Shown: positions 10,082 to 26,942 of the stretch, piece by piece
Position numbering within the stretch: position 1 is the first letter of the stretch
Layout of the letters: every line of letters starts with the position of its first letter
Translations under genes and position numbers: made by a program
DNA from: Absidia repens
Lineage: Eukaryota > Mucoromycota > Mucoromycetes > Mucorales > Cunninghamellaceae
DNA: 64,000 nt
Direction of reading: 5' to 3'
NCBI GenBank assembly: GCA_002105175.1
Contig: MCGE01000001.1
Coordinates: 1,674,001 to 1,738,000, forward strand
Notes under the pieces: model-generated
The model's input: the letters and a program-made list of their open reading frames with translations, nothing else
Told to the model about the DNA's origin: nothing
The model's database searches: none

Positions 10082-12569
10082 CTACGATTGTGTCCCGGGG
10101 GTCACATCAGCGGCGGAGGAGGAAGGAGGGGCGGCAACCGCGGCAAAATTGGTTGTGTTTTGAGTATTTGCATTTGGATTCACAGCACACATCCAAATAC
10201 GTGTCTTGTAGATCTTGAACAATTCACGAACCTACATATATAAAAATAATAATAAAAAAAAGATGAATGATAAATTTCTTGTGAATTATGGAAGGCGTCA
10301 TCTTACCAATTCTCGGAAATCATTACGACGGTCAGATACAAAGAAGAAGGTGAGCTTGCGACGATCCCTATTGAATACAGATAAATAGAAAAAAAAATCA
10401 GATCCACGGTTTCTAGTTCAATCACCGAATCGCGTCCTCCTTTCACTTACCATTGATATTCAGCATCGACTACCGACATTGGTAAATTGCGCATTTTGGT
10501 TTTTTGCTGACAGAGGGTCAATGCACGTAATTCATCTTGTCCCTTTTCAATCAACAGATTGATTTCATCCGGTGTTGCCAGTCGGTAAAGGCGTTTGATT
10601 TGGGTGTCTTTGGGTTTTTCCGTATTGCTGCTATCATTGTTGGTATCGTCATCTTGCGGTTGTTGCTGTTGTTGTTGCTGGAGTTTTTGCGAAACTAATT
10701 GTTCAACATTGTCCACTGTCAGCGTATCGCTCGCCACCTTTCCCAAATCCTTGCCACGATCCCCTTCTACAATCACCAAATCACCCATCTGGAACTTGAC
10801 AGGGGTTGTTCCAGGCTCAGACACCACATAGAAATAATCCACGCGACCGGCTTTGAATTCCACAGTGTATAATGCCGTGTATTGAGGTAATCGTTGAAGA
10901 GGGATGCCTTTGCCTGCGTCACGGAAAGGTCCACTTGATGTCATGTTGGCTATTTGGTGCTGCTGTTGCTGTTGCTGTAATTGCTGTTGCTGTTGCTGTT
11001 GTTGTTGTCTCTGTCGTTGCTGTTGCTGTTGTTGATGTTCTGCATCAAAGTATTCTTCATGACGTCGGTTGAATTGTAAATTTTGAGGATGGGGTTGTTG
11101 ATGTTGAGGCATGAGATGTTGTTGTCCGTATGTTTCCATTGGTGGACGGAGACTGGTGTTTTCCAATTGTTCCGAAAGCTGTTGAATATGGTGAGGATGG
11201 TGTGGTTGATTGAGTGAATGACGTCTTTGATGAAGCAAATTATAGCTACAAAAATAACAAAACGAAAAAGTGAGTATCCGATCGGTGATAATTACTGAGA
11301 CGATATCAATATCATCAAAAAAAAAAATAGATACCTTTGATCAGGGAATATATAGTCATTTCCATGAGATTGCGACAGTCGTCGTTGAACCAACTCCATA
11401 CGTTCCTTGTCGCCCATTGACATTTGTTGATGTTGTTGAGAGTAGGAAGCCTGACCGGGAGCAACAGATCCATCCACACCCACGCCACCGAAAAATCGAG
11501 AGGAACGTCGTCTTTGTTGAATCAAATCGTCATGTTGCTCCGATCCACGTCGTAGTTGTCGGCTAAGCAAGGCTGCATGTTGAGAAGGGGAGAGCAGGCC
11601 AAAGGCGGCACCTGATGATTGCGATCGTGCACGCCAACGAGCCGCGTTCGCTTCATGGTCGAGTAAGTCATGTAACATGTCGTCCTCGTCATTGTTACCA
11701 AATACATTGCTGTCATCCTGATCCTCCTCTTCCATTGTCGCTAACGAGTTTTTGTATCCATAAGACATTTGCGCCGCATTGCTGTTCATACCAGATCCAG
11801 AAGCGTCGTCGTAATCATCATATCCAAAAACGGTTGGGTCTTGACCTACCGAGAAAGAAAGACTGCGTTGTTGGCGATAGATGGGTTCCATTGAAACACC
11901 AGGAAGCATGGGCACGGATAAAATGCTGTTATTATTGTTGTCATAGGCAAATGAGAGTCGACGGTGGGGAGCATAAGGTCCATCATCAGCAAGGACGTCT
12001 GGAGGTGGAGCTGGAGGGGGTAAGATCTGCGTCGAATGAGAGAGAGACGATTTTCGTGCTTCGGCGTCAAATATACCAGGTCCTTCCCATTGAAACCCGC
12101 CAAAAGAACCCCATTGCGATGGATCAAGAGAAGGGCGTCGTCCACCACTAGTGCCACCTGGAATATCCATCGATTTTGGTGTAGGAGAGGCTGCAGGACT
12201 TTGCTTGTCGGATTGGTTGCTGTTGCTGTTAATGTTGTTGGGGTTGCTGCTAGATGCCGGTGCTGCCAGACTGCCACGACGAGATGGACTTCCGACTACT
12301 TTCCAAGCTTCATCGGTCGATGTAGTAGGATTCACACCTGGGATTCCAATAGGACCCGATTCTTCAGTCTGCTGTGTCTAGTATAAATCAAACAAATTGG
12401 GTTAGTCATCAAACGATGCAAAACGTGAAGAAACCAGTTGTATAGAGTTACCTTTTTAGGTACGCGTGTATTGTTGTTCTACAAACAGAAACAAAAAGAA
12501 AAAGATATGTTATTTCATGGAACAAGAAGAAAAAAAGACCGTGATAGTGTTCGTTCTTACCTGAGGCAT
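10082..12569 (-). CDS. PSP1: PSP1 C-terminal domain protein
   Basis: 694 residues. Exons on the minus strand: 12561-12569, 12452-12478, 11335-12377, 10451-11245, 10307-10367, 10082-10231; the first two are micro-exons of 9 and 27 nt. The N-terminal two thirds is low complexity, with Ser/Asn/Pro-rich stretches and long glutamine runs (about 10650-10680 and 10960-11040). The C-terminal domain (about residues 480-660) carries the PSP1 pattern: YTVEFKAGRVDYFYV, then GDLVIVEGDRGKDLGKV, then FKIYKTRIWMC at the end. PSP1 of yeast is a low-complexity suppressor of DNA polymerase alpha mutants and its molecular role is unclear. The family assignment rests on the C-terminal domain; the start in the 9-nt exon is the less certain part. 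Confidence 0.85.
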
Positions 12570-13511
12570 AACTTTGATTAAAGGTGTGCGAGTATATATA
12601 CTAAAAAGTAAAACAAGTTAGCTATGAAAGGCTTTCCAATGTGTGTACTGATATCATCTACCTTTTAACAGTAATCTATAGATGTTGGTAATGGGTTTTC
12701 TTCGTGGGAGTCTATTGAATCACTATATATTACAAAAGTAAAAAAAAAAAAAAAAAAAAGGTGAGTATGACGTTATTTTTGATGACGAGAATATACACTA
12801 GTCCATACCACTTCTATTTTGCTTGAATAACTGTACAATCTAGGATCCCAAAAATATGGGTGTATGTAAAATCTAAGTAAATAAGAGTGTTTGGTCAAAG
12901 AGAATGAGAATAAACGAAGGAATAGACAAAGAATAAAAAAAAAAAAGAGAATGAGAAAAAAAAAGAAAAAAGCTAAAATTGGACCAGTAAAGTGACCGCA
13001 ATACTTGGGCAAAATATAAAACCCGTTTCCCCAGCTTGAAAAACCATGCGGTGTTTTAAAAAGAAGGAGGGAAATATGGCGTTATTGAACATCTCCCCCA
13101 CTTTGTGGTGGAAACGAAACCCCAATGCAATAAAAATGAGGGATCGCTGAAACTTTCGCAATATAAAATTAATGACTATTGTCGTCTAACAGAGGCTGTA
13201 TAGGAATTGATCAAATATCAAATAGGCTACCAGTGATATCATCTACAGTATCTTACGATTTTCAGTTCTTTGTACTTGACTGCTATTGGCTATAAAATAC
13301 ATGGCATGACAATGAAGTGAAAGGAAGCGAATGAATTGGCCATTTACTTTTTTTGGCGCAAATTTATTTAAAGGAAGACTTCGCACTTCATTTAAGACCG
13401 GCGTTTCAAATAATTCTAATCAGCAAAGTATCCAGTGCACTTTTTTTTCTTTTTTTTTTCCCTTATTCCTTTATATTTTTCAAACATATCCATTGAGTGT
13501 CGGGTTACTAT
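12570..13511. other. Divergent intergenic region, PSP1-like / sirtuin
   Basis: About 940 bp shared by two divergently transcribed genes. It is AT-rich with A and T homopolymers (about 12739-12759, 13441-13460). No further gene is seen. Confidence 0.6.
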
Positions 13512-14747
13512 ATGAATCCAACTCGCTATTTACTCAAAACACAATCCTCTTCGGTGTCATCGAAAGTATGGAGCGCCACGATACGGATGCCTGAACTTCG
13601 ACCGTCGCTCACTCTTATACCTCCCATTCTTGATATCGAAAAAGCTAGTGAACTTGTGACAGATCTTTTTCAACAGCATAAAGGGCAAGTCCTTATCCTC
13701 ACTGGGGCTGGTAAGAATAAACAAAGAATAGATACTCTGTTTATTTCCGATAAAAACGTGTTTTACTAATCATGTTCTGATGTGCTTTTATTGTAGGTAT
13801 TAGTACGGATAGTGGTAAGCTTGTTGCTATGTGCTTCTAGCGTTTTTGACTCACAATATTAACCAACATTTTTATTTTTCTTGTATTGTACTAGGTATAC
13901 CTGATTATAGAGGGGAAACTGTAAGTATCCCTCCTACGTCTATGGAACCGTTCTCATGCTCAACGACCTTCACTTACTCTTTTGTTTATAGGGCGTATAT
14001 GTGAAAAATCGGAAGCATAGGCCAATTCTTTACCATGAATTGACTTCAAGTGAACTATTCAGACGGCGATATTGGGCTAGAGGGTTTCTTGGGTGGGAGG
14101 ATATGGCCAAGGCACGAGCAAACGCTTCACATTTTGCCGTCTCGACGTTATTGAAATCGAATTATGCGCAAAATGTCATCACACAAAATGTCGATCATCT
14201 GCACCATTTTGCTGGCACACCGCCCAATCGAATTGTTGAACTACATGGGACGCTTTATCAGGTGGAGTGTATTGATTGCAAGCACACTGTGGATCGAATT
14301 GCTTACCAACACCGACTCATTGCTCACAACCCAGGCTGGGCAGAATACCAACGACAGATGGCATCCAAAGGCGAAAAACCAGTGATCAATCCTGACGGTG
14401 ATGTAGATTTGCCCGGAAATGTTTCGTATGAAGATTTCAGTATCCCTTCTTGTGTCCAGTGCTCAAGTACAATGATGAAGCCCAAGGTGATTTTTTTCGG
14501 TGAAAGTATTCCCAAGGCAACCCATGCTATGGCCGAGACGATGGTCCATCAAGCCGGTGCGGTTCTTTGTATTGGCACCTCCTTGTCTACGTACTCCGGA
14601 TACCGATTGGCTCGACTTGCTAAGGAATTGGGCAAACCTATCGGTGTATTGACACATGGTGCTACGCGTGCTGACGATATCTCCTCCTTCAAGGCCTCAG
14701 TCCAATGTATGCCCGTATTAGAACGTGTAGTATCTAATCTTTTATAG
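13512..14747 (+). CDS. NAD-dependent protein deacylase, SIRT4-like (class II) sirtuin
   Basis: 332 residues; exons 13512-13710, 13798-13815 (18 nt), 13895-13920 (26 nt), 13992-14747. Two tiny exons encode the NAD-binding strand GAGISTDSGIPDYRG. Other landmarks are the SIRT4-type string RRRYWARGFLGW, the catalytic TQNVDHLH and ELHG, paired zinc cysteines CIDC and CVQC, and FFGESIP. The family removes acyl groups from lysine using NAD. SIRT4-type enzymes are mitochondrial, and the Ser/Arg/Lys-rich N-terminus without acidic residues in about the first 25 positions fits a transit peptide. The ATG at 13512 is chosen because it is the first in-frame ATG. Confidence 0.93.
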
Positions 14748-19764
<5,017 letters not shown>

Positions 19765-21090
19765 AATAGTAATCAAACACAACCCTGTCAGGATTTAGTT
19801 CTCATCCTCGCCCCAACTTTATTTTCCCTCTACTACCCCCTACTCTTTAGTTTACTTCACATTATATTATAGCATCTGATCTTATTTTTAATGACTATTA
19901 CTTTGACTAATAAACGAATTGCGTTTATTTATTGTCAACCAAAACTCTTTGTCTTCTTATTTTTTTTTTTTTTTTTTTAATGCCAAACTAATGGAGGACC
20001 AAAAAAGAAAAAAAAGGGTGTCAGCGTTTTTTTTTTTTTTTGTGTATGTGATACAAATCAGTTGAATGAGAAAAAAATTGATCACTTTTTATGGTCCCAC
20101 TCAAATATACCAGATGAAAAAAAAAGTTTTTTCAGCTACGATGTATGAAAGTCCTCTCTTATTATTTTTTATTATTATTCCAACTTTTATCATATGTATT
20201 TTTTTATTATTATGCAACAGGCTGTCTTCAATACAAATTTATACTGGTCTCTTTTTTTTTTTTCTCTACCCCAGTCGTTTCTTATTAAACTTTACCTGTC
20301 ATCATGTCTATGTACTGTCTATCAATCCTCCGTTCCTCCCCCTTTCCTTTGCAAATCTTGATCAATAAGGACAATAATGATGATGATGGTGGTAGGTCAA
20401 CATCGAGATGTTTTTTTATTTGTGTCATTAAAAAACAGTAATTAATGGAACAAAGAAGGTTCATGAGTATAAAAAATCAATATAAATATCAATCCACATG
20501 TCAAAAAGGAACACAAATCATTAAACCCACGGATGGTGACACGAATTGTCTTGTCTTCATATATTTTAGTCTAGAGTTTGTATTCTTCTTCTCTCACTCC
20601 TGCAGATGTAAAAGAAAAATCAAGTCGTATTCCCTATTAGTTGACTTGAATTGAGGATACACCAATGAAACCGCATGGACGCGATGGAATAAACTATGAT
20701 ATGCATATAACGCTAAACCAGTGCCTTGGATCTGGGACAGTATGGTGGACAAAAAATCAGGGGTAGCTTATCGGTGACACCAAATAGTTCATTCTCCGAT
20801 ATGAAATCTTGTTCGATATTTTTGGGTGGTCCCTCTTTTTTTTTACTTGTTATTTCTTCTTTTTTTCTTTTTCGATTATTATTTTCACTTTGTGCTCAAT
20901 ACTATCAAGTGACAACTCAAGATAGGTATGATAGAAAAATGGAACAAAAGATAAAAGGGAAACCACGCGAAACTAAACGCCACACCTTTTGTCTTCTTTT
21001 TTTGTGACCTCCCTACCACACTACATTCAGCCTCTCTCCCCCCCTTTTTTATCGACACCCCAAAACAACTAAACACCAACCAACAACACC
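19765..21090. other. Intergenic region, KDM5 / G-alpha
   Basis: 1.3 kb of AT-rich sequence with T and A homopolymers (about 19960-19978, 20029-20041). A CAC/CCAAC-rich leader precedes the G-alpha ATG. Short open frames show no family signature. Confidence 0.55.
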
Positions 21091-22357
21091 ATGGGATGCT
21101 GTTCATCTGTAGAAGCGGGTGACGGGACTGGAAAGTTACGAACTGAAGAAATCGACAACCAATTGCGAATGGAAAAAATAAATATGCGCAATCAAGTCAA
21201 ACTCCTCTTACTCGGTGCTGGTGAATCTGGAAAGTCAACGTATGTTATTATTTTTTTACGGGGATGGAGAGTGACACTCTCTAATAGTGGTGTTTTGGAG
21301 AACACGTATCAACTAACGAAAACCACTTCTTTCTTCTTTTTCTTTAGAATTCAAAAACAAGTCAAGTTGATTCATGATGAGGGCTTCTCTGAAGACGAAC
21401 GTCTTGCCTATACCGAAATTATCTTCAGCAACACCATTCAATCGATGCGCGTTATTTTGGATGCTATGGAAATGCTGGACATCCCACTGGCCAACCCCGA
21501 TAATAACGATGCTGTGCAATTGATTATGATCCAACCCAATCAAATGAGCGCCTGTGCTTTACCTTGCGACGTGGTACGTGCTATCAAAGCACTATGGGCT
21601 GATGATGGTGTCAAAACAACGTTCAGTCGCAGTAATGAATATCAACTGAATGATTCGGCATCCTAGTAAGTACATGGTCACAAAAGAAAACAAACAAACA
21701 AAACTTATTTGATGAGTAATATCATACTAAGTGAAACGTTTTTCTTCTGATTTTAGTTACTTTGATTGTATCGATCGTATCGCAAAAGAAGGGTATCTGC
21801 CTACTGATCAAGATGTCCTTCGATCACGCGTCAAGACCACGGGGATCACCGAAACAAGCTTCAAGATTGGCGAACTGACGTATCGTATGTTTGATGTGGG
21901 AGGCCAACGATCAGAACGCAAGAAATGGATCCACTGTTTTGAAAACGTCACAGCCATTATTTTTATGGTAGCAATCTCTGAATACGACCAAGTACTGATC
22001 GAAGACGAAAGTACCAACCGGATGCAGGAAGCATTGACGCTATTTGACTCGATTTGCAACTCTCGGTGGTTTGCCAAAACATCAACCATTCTGTTTTTAA
22101 ACAAGACCGATATCTTCAAGATGAAGCTGTTGTCAAGTCCACTGTCTAATTGTTTCCCTGATTTCAAAGGTGGCGTGGATGAAAATGTGGCCCGGGAATA
22201 TATCAAGAACCGCTTTACCTCCATCAACCATTCACCGGACAAGCAGGTGTATACTCATTTTACATGTGCTACCGATACTGAGCAGGTGGAATTTGTGCTC
22301 TCGGCTGTTCATGATATTATTTTGCAAAACAACTTGCGTAATGTTGGCTTGATTTGA
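21091..22357 (+). CDS. Heterotrimeric G-protein alpha subunit
   Basis: 355 residues; exons 21091-21239, 21348-21665, 21757-22357. The N-terminus MGCC offers Gly2 for myristoylation and Cys3/Cys4 for palmitoylation. Nucleotide-binding boxes are all present: P-loop GAGESGKST (42-50), switch I with the catalytic Arg in RSRVKTTGI, switch [18 protein letters not shown] and TCATDT. Length and layout are those of fungal G-alpha proteins that couple seven-helix receptors to cAMP or MAP kinase signalling at the plasma membrane. The C-terminus ends NVGLI, so the cysteine four residues from the end, the pertussis-toxin site of Gi-type subunits, is absent. The receptor partner cannot be inferred. Confidence 0.97.
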
Positions 22358-22733
22358 TGATTTCTTTCCCTACCCCCTCCCCCTCTTTTATATACTATCT
22401 CTTCTTTACTATATATTTTTATTTGTTATCCCTCTTTGTCACTTGTAGAATTACTTGATTATTCCCCCCCCACCTCCCACTTCACTCTCTATTATATGTA
22501 CTTCCATTCCATATACTTGTTTTACCTTTTCTATACTTTTACCTTATATCCAATAAATAAATCATTTTGAGTCGCATTGATCTTTTTTTTGTATAAAAAA
22601 AAACCAACTGAATTTGACGGGGTTTCAAATGCCCAAAAAAAAAATAGGTGGAACGTCGTCTTGTGTCTTGCCTTTTTCTTCCCTCTTTACTCTTTTCTTC
22701 CTTTGTTCTTGATCACGAAATTCACAAAACATC
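22358..22733. other. Intergenic region, G-alpha / ARP5
   Basis: CAATAAATAAAT near 22551 is the likely G-alpha poly(A) signal. The remainder is the T-rich ARP5 promoter. No additional gene seen. Confidence 0.6.
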
Positions 22734-25700
22734 ATGGAAACACCGACTCAAACGACATACACACTCGATGAAAAGGAATACGATGCACCTTATTATTCTA
22801 TTCGACACAACTACAAAAAAGAATACCATGGCACACAAACTCCTCTGGTGATTGACAATGGTAACGATATTCTGACTACCGCGCATGTCCTTCATCTTGA
22901 CTAATTCCCTCGTTTGCTATTATTATAGGATCCTACCAATGCCGTGCTGGTTGGGCCAATAAATCGACGCCTTCTAGTAAGTTTAACCCTTCTTTTTTTC
23001 GAAACGGGATGCAGGTGAACATATGCTTACATTTAATTTTCATTTCAAAATTATTCCACATAGTGATCTTTGATAACGTGGTGTCAAGATATAGAGATCG
23101 GAAAGCGAATACGAGTGTTGTTAGCGTGGGGATGGACACATACAGCGATCCTTCTGCGCGTTCGAGTGCGCGGTCCCCTTTTGATGGCAATGTTGTCTGT
23201 GACTATGATAGAATGGTAGGCATGGCCTTTGTCCTCAGTTTTAATATTAGTCACTTACAATTTTTTTTATACCATTATTTCGGAATAGGAAAACATTTTT
23301 GATTATATATTTACAGTACTAGGGATATCCACTTCCAGTATTGACCATCCTATTGTCATGACAGAACCGACGTGTGTGCCTCAATACAATCGAAATCGTA
23401 AGTCACCGCCCTGGCCACTCACGCGCCCGCAATTTAATTGTATCAGCTGGTGAATGATGAATATAACTTTTCTTTTTGATCTTTAGTGATGTCTGAATTA
23501 CTATTTGAATGTTACAACGTCCCCTCTGTCACTTTTGGTATCGACGCGCTATTCAGTTTTTATGCAAATGGCGGTGAGAACGACGATGGGATCATCATTT
23601 CCTCTGGGCACAATTCCACGCACATCATACCTACGTTACAAGGGAAAGGAATTTTGGAAAACACCAAAAGGTAATAGAAAATGATAAACATGCTGATCAG
23701 TTGTTTGATAATGAATGATATTTGATAATAACAATTTCAATTTTTCTGTTAATAGAATATCCTATGGTGGTACTCAATCATCCGACTATATGCTCAAACT
23801 CATGCAACTCAAATATCCAACCTTCCCTGCCAAAATGACATCTGTCCAAGCCCAACAATTGGTCCACGATCATGCTTATATTGCCCAGGATTACCAACAA
23901 ACATTACGTGATATTGAAAATCGTGATACATTTGCCGATATCGACCGTTTGATTCAATTCCCATTTACTGCTCCGGTAAGTGCTTACAACTCATCTAAGA
24001 GGGAGGGATGGTTTTGATTGCTTATATTTACACCCTTTTTTTTTATGGATAGGTGATTGAAGAAAAAAGTGAAGAGGAATTGGCACGTCAGGCGGCGAAG
24101 AAGGAAGAGAACTCAAGGCGACTACGCGAAGCTGCTGCAAAATCCCGACTGGAAAAGGTAAGGTCCAAGTTGATTCAATGCTTACAATTAGGGGAAGACA
24201 TACTGATTTTTTTTGAATCGTTGCATGGATCGTAGCTGGTTGCTCGTGAACAAGAATATGAAGCATTTACAAATCTGAAGAATGCCAAAGCTAGTACCAA
24301 GAAGGCTGACTGGATGGTAAGTTAAGCAGTTGTCACATCATGATGACTATTTCGTTTGTATCTCATCAACGTTTTTCCACTTGGAACTTTTGTAATCAAT
24401 ACTTTAGGCTCAATTAAAACAAACAGGATTTAAGGATGAAAATGATTTAGACGAAACCATCAAACAAGTAGAATCTGCCATTCAACGTGCGAGAAACAAG
24501 GAACTTGGTATCGACGAGACGGAAGAAAAGGAACCACCAGCGACTCACCTCTTGGATATTCCTGATGATGAATTGGACGAACCGGAAAAGAAAGAAAAAC
24601 GGAAACAAAGACTTTTGAAAGCAAGCTACGATGCACGCATGCGGGCGAAAGTTGCCAAGGAAGAAGCAAAAGCGCAAGAGGTAAAAACAGTATATAAGAT
24701 GGCTTTTTTGTTTTTATGAAGAAAACCTATTTGATAATAGTACTGAACATATTATATTTCTCATATAGGCGGAAAATGCTCGACTGGAAGAAGAAAGACG
24801 AAAAGAAAACCCTGAACAATGGGTACAGGAAACCCAAGAAAAACGACAGGTACGGATGACGGTGACTGAAAGAGACGAGAAAACGTACTGACATTTATTT
24901 ACTGGCACTATCTAGGAAGTCATTGATAGAATCAAGAAACGCAAACGCCTTGCTGCTGACCTGTCGGATCGTCGTAGTCGAGCATCTCAGTTACGAATGA
25001 AATCTATTGCAAATTTGGCTAGTGAAACAAATGGATCCAAACGACGAAGAAAAGGACAAGAAGGTAAAGTGAAACAAAAAAAAAAAAAGCATGACCATCA
25101 AAAAAGAAAATCCATCAACTTATTGGAAACTTTTTCTTTGTAGAGGATACATTTGGTGCCGACGATGAAGATTGGATGATTTATAGAGAAATTGTAAGCA
25201 CTGTTAAAAAAAAAGGGTATGTCGAATACAGAATCTTACTTTGCTTGTTTGTCATAGAGCCGAGATGACGATGAGGACGAGGAAGAAGAAGACCTGGCAT
25301 TACTCAACCATTATGAATCACAACTACTACAATACGATCCAAACTTCCTCCCGGAACACTCTTTTGAATCCAGCTCATCACCCATCAACACATTACTTTA
25401 CCAGCTGGCCCACGGCACATACCCTCCCTACGACCCAGCTGATATCAGTCAAACGTACCAACTGCATGTCAACATTGAACGAGCCCGTGTCAGCGAAGTG
25501 CTTTTCCAACCAAGTATCATTGGCCTCGATCAAGCAGGCATTGTGGAAACGGTGGGTGATGTCGTCAAGACATTCGATGCCTCGTCACGAGAACGAGTCC
25601 GAAAGGTAAAAAAAAAGCTTCTCTGTGAGATGGATAGTTTATGGGTTGTGTTAGTGAATGGATGGGCAGACGAGGATTTAACGAAGACACTAACAACCCG

Positions 25701-25990
25701 GTGATATGGCCTGTTTTCTTATTATATAGAACATCTTTTTAACTGGTGGATTTACAGCATTACCTGGACTTCCGGAACGCCTCCTGGACAACATACGAAG
25801 CATCTACCCTGCTGGATCAAAGGTACAAGTGCGTCGTGCAAAGGATCCCCTTTTGGATGCATGGAAAGGTGCTGCCAAATTCGCCTTGTCTTCTTCCTTC
25901 CAGCAACACTGTGTCTCACGAAAAGAATATGAAGAATATGGTGGTGAATATATCAAGGAACATGGCTTGGGTAATGTATTTAGATCTTAG
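22734..25990 (+). CDS. ARP5: Actin-related protein 5 (INO80 chromatin-remodelling subunit)
   Basis: 728 residues in 14 exons: 22734-22860, 22928-22975, 23064-23215, 23289-23397, 23487-23670, 23756-23975, 24053-24157, 24236-24316, 24408-24680, 24769-24849, 24916-25063, 25144-25193, 25258-25605, 25730-25990; phases sum to 729 codons. Actin-fold blocks: VIDNGSYQCRAGWA (phosphate 1), NRNLMSELLFECY, IIISSGHNSTHI (phosphate 2) and ILTGGF-type FLTGGFTALPGL (adenosine). A long Lys/Glu/Arg-rich insertion (about residues 280-500) splits the actin fold, which is the hallmark of ARP5. It pairs with IES6 in INO80 in yeast. It is the most intron-rich gene here; several junctions fall inside the insertion. 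Confidence 0.95.
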
Positions 25991-26942
25991 AATATCTCTA
26001 TAGTTTATTTATTTATTTAGATGTAGCCTTTTTTTTTTATTATATTATTCATGGAGCTATCATTTTGAAATAAAACTATCTATTATTATTATTATTATTA
26101 TTTTTTTTTTGAAAAAAAAAGGAGTGTCGACTGGTTTGTTTTTTGGAAGTGTGCGGCTCTTCGGGACAGTAAGAGGGACGGCATTTTGGGCCTGTGAAAG
26201 TTAAAAAAAAAAAGTTCAATCAAAAATCGGTTTTCGGAAAGGGCGGTGGATGATCTGATGAGCTATGGTGACATTCAATGTCAAATGATTATCACTAGTA
26301 TCAGTCATCTTTGTCAAAAACGAAAAGCGATCACCTAAGATTTTTTTTTGTAGTCTTCATTGCCCTAGTAATTTGATTGGATGTTTAATGACAATAACTA
26401 ATTTTGGGGGGAAACTTTTTCCCGGGTATATCATGAGGGGGTGGTTGGATTGATATTTCCATGTTTGACAAGAAATTCGCAATAGACAAAGCCTTTTGTG
26501 CTGGGAAGTCGGTGTGTCTCCGCAAGGAAGATTTGAACTTTTTTTTTTCAACCACCGTCTGTCATGCGGGAGCTATTATTCAGGAACAAAAAAAAAAATA
26601 TATTCTGACCTATGAGAAAATATCAGCGTCCGGGGTTTTTTTCCTTTTTTTGAACAAAAATGCAAATCGAAGATGAAAATATCGTTACTCTATAAGGATA
26701 GAGTGGGAAATGGCGACCATAAAAATAGGCAAGTGCGCAATGGGAAAGATCAGAAAAAGGAAACGATGATCAAAATGTAGCAATGATCGCGCCATTAGAA
26801 AGAGGGTGTATAACACACAAAATCATCCAGCGGGGTTTAAATCCGAGGAAATAAAAGGGGCGCGCTCCACAACTTTTTTTTTTCTCTTTTTTTCTTCAAT
26901 ATCTTGATATATCTGTCAGCTCAACAAACAAAAACAATTAAA
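25991..26942. other. Intergenic region, ARP5 / dioxygenase
   Basis: About 950 bp. An ATT microsatellite and an A/T run (about 26083-26120) follow ARP5. The 120 bp before the dioxygenase include a TATA-like AAATAAAAGG (about 26849) and a TC-rich leader. No gene recognised. Confidence 0.55.
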
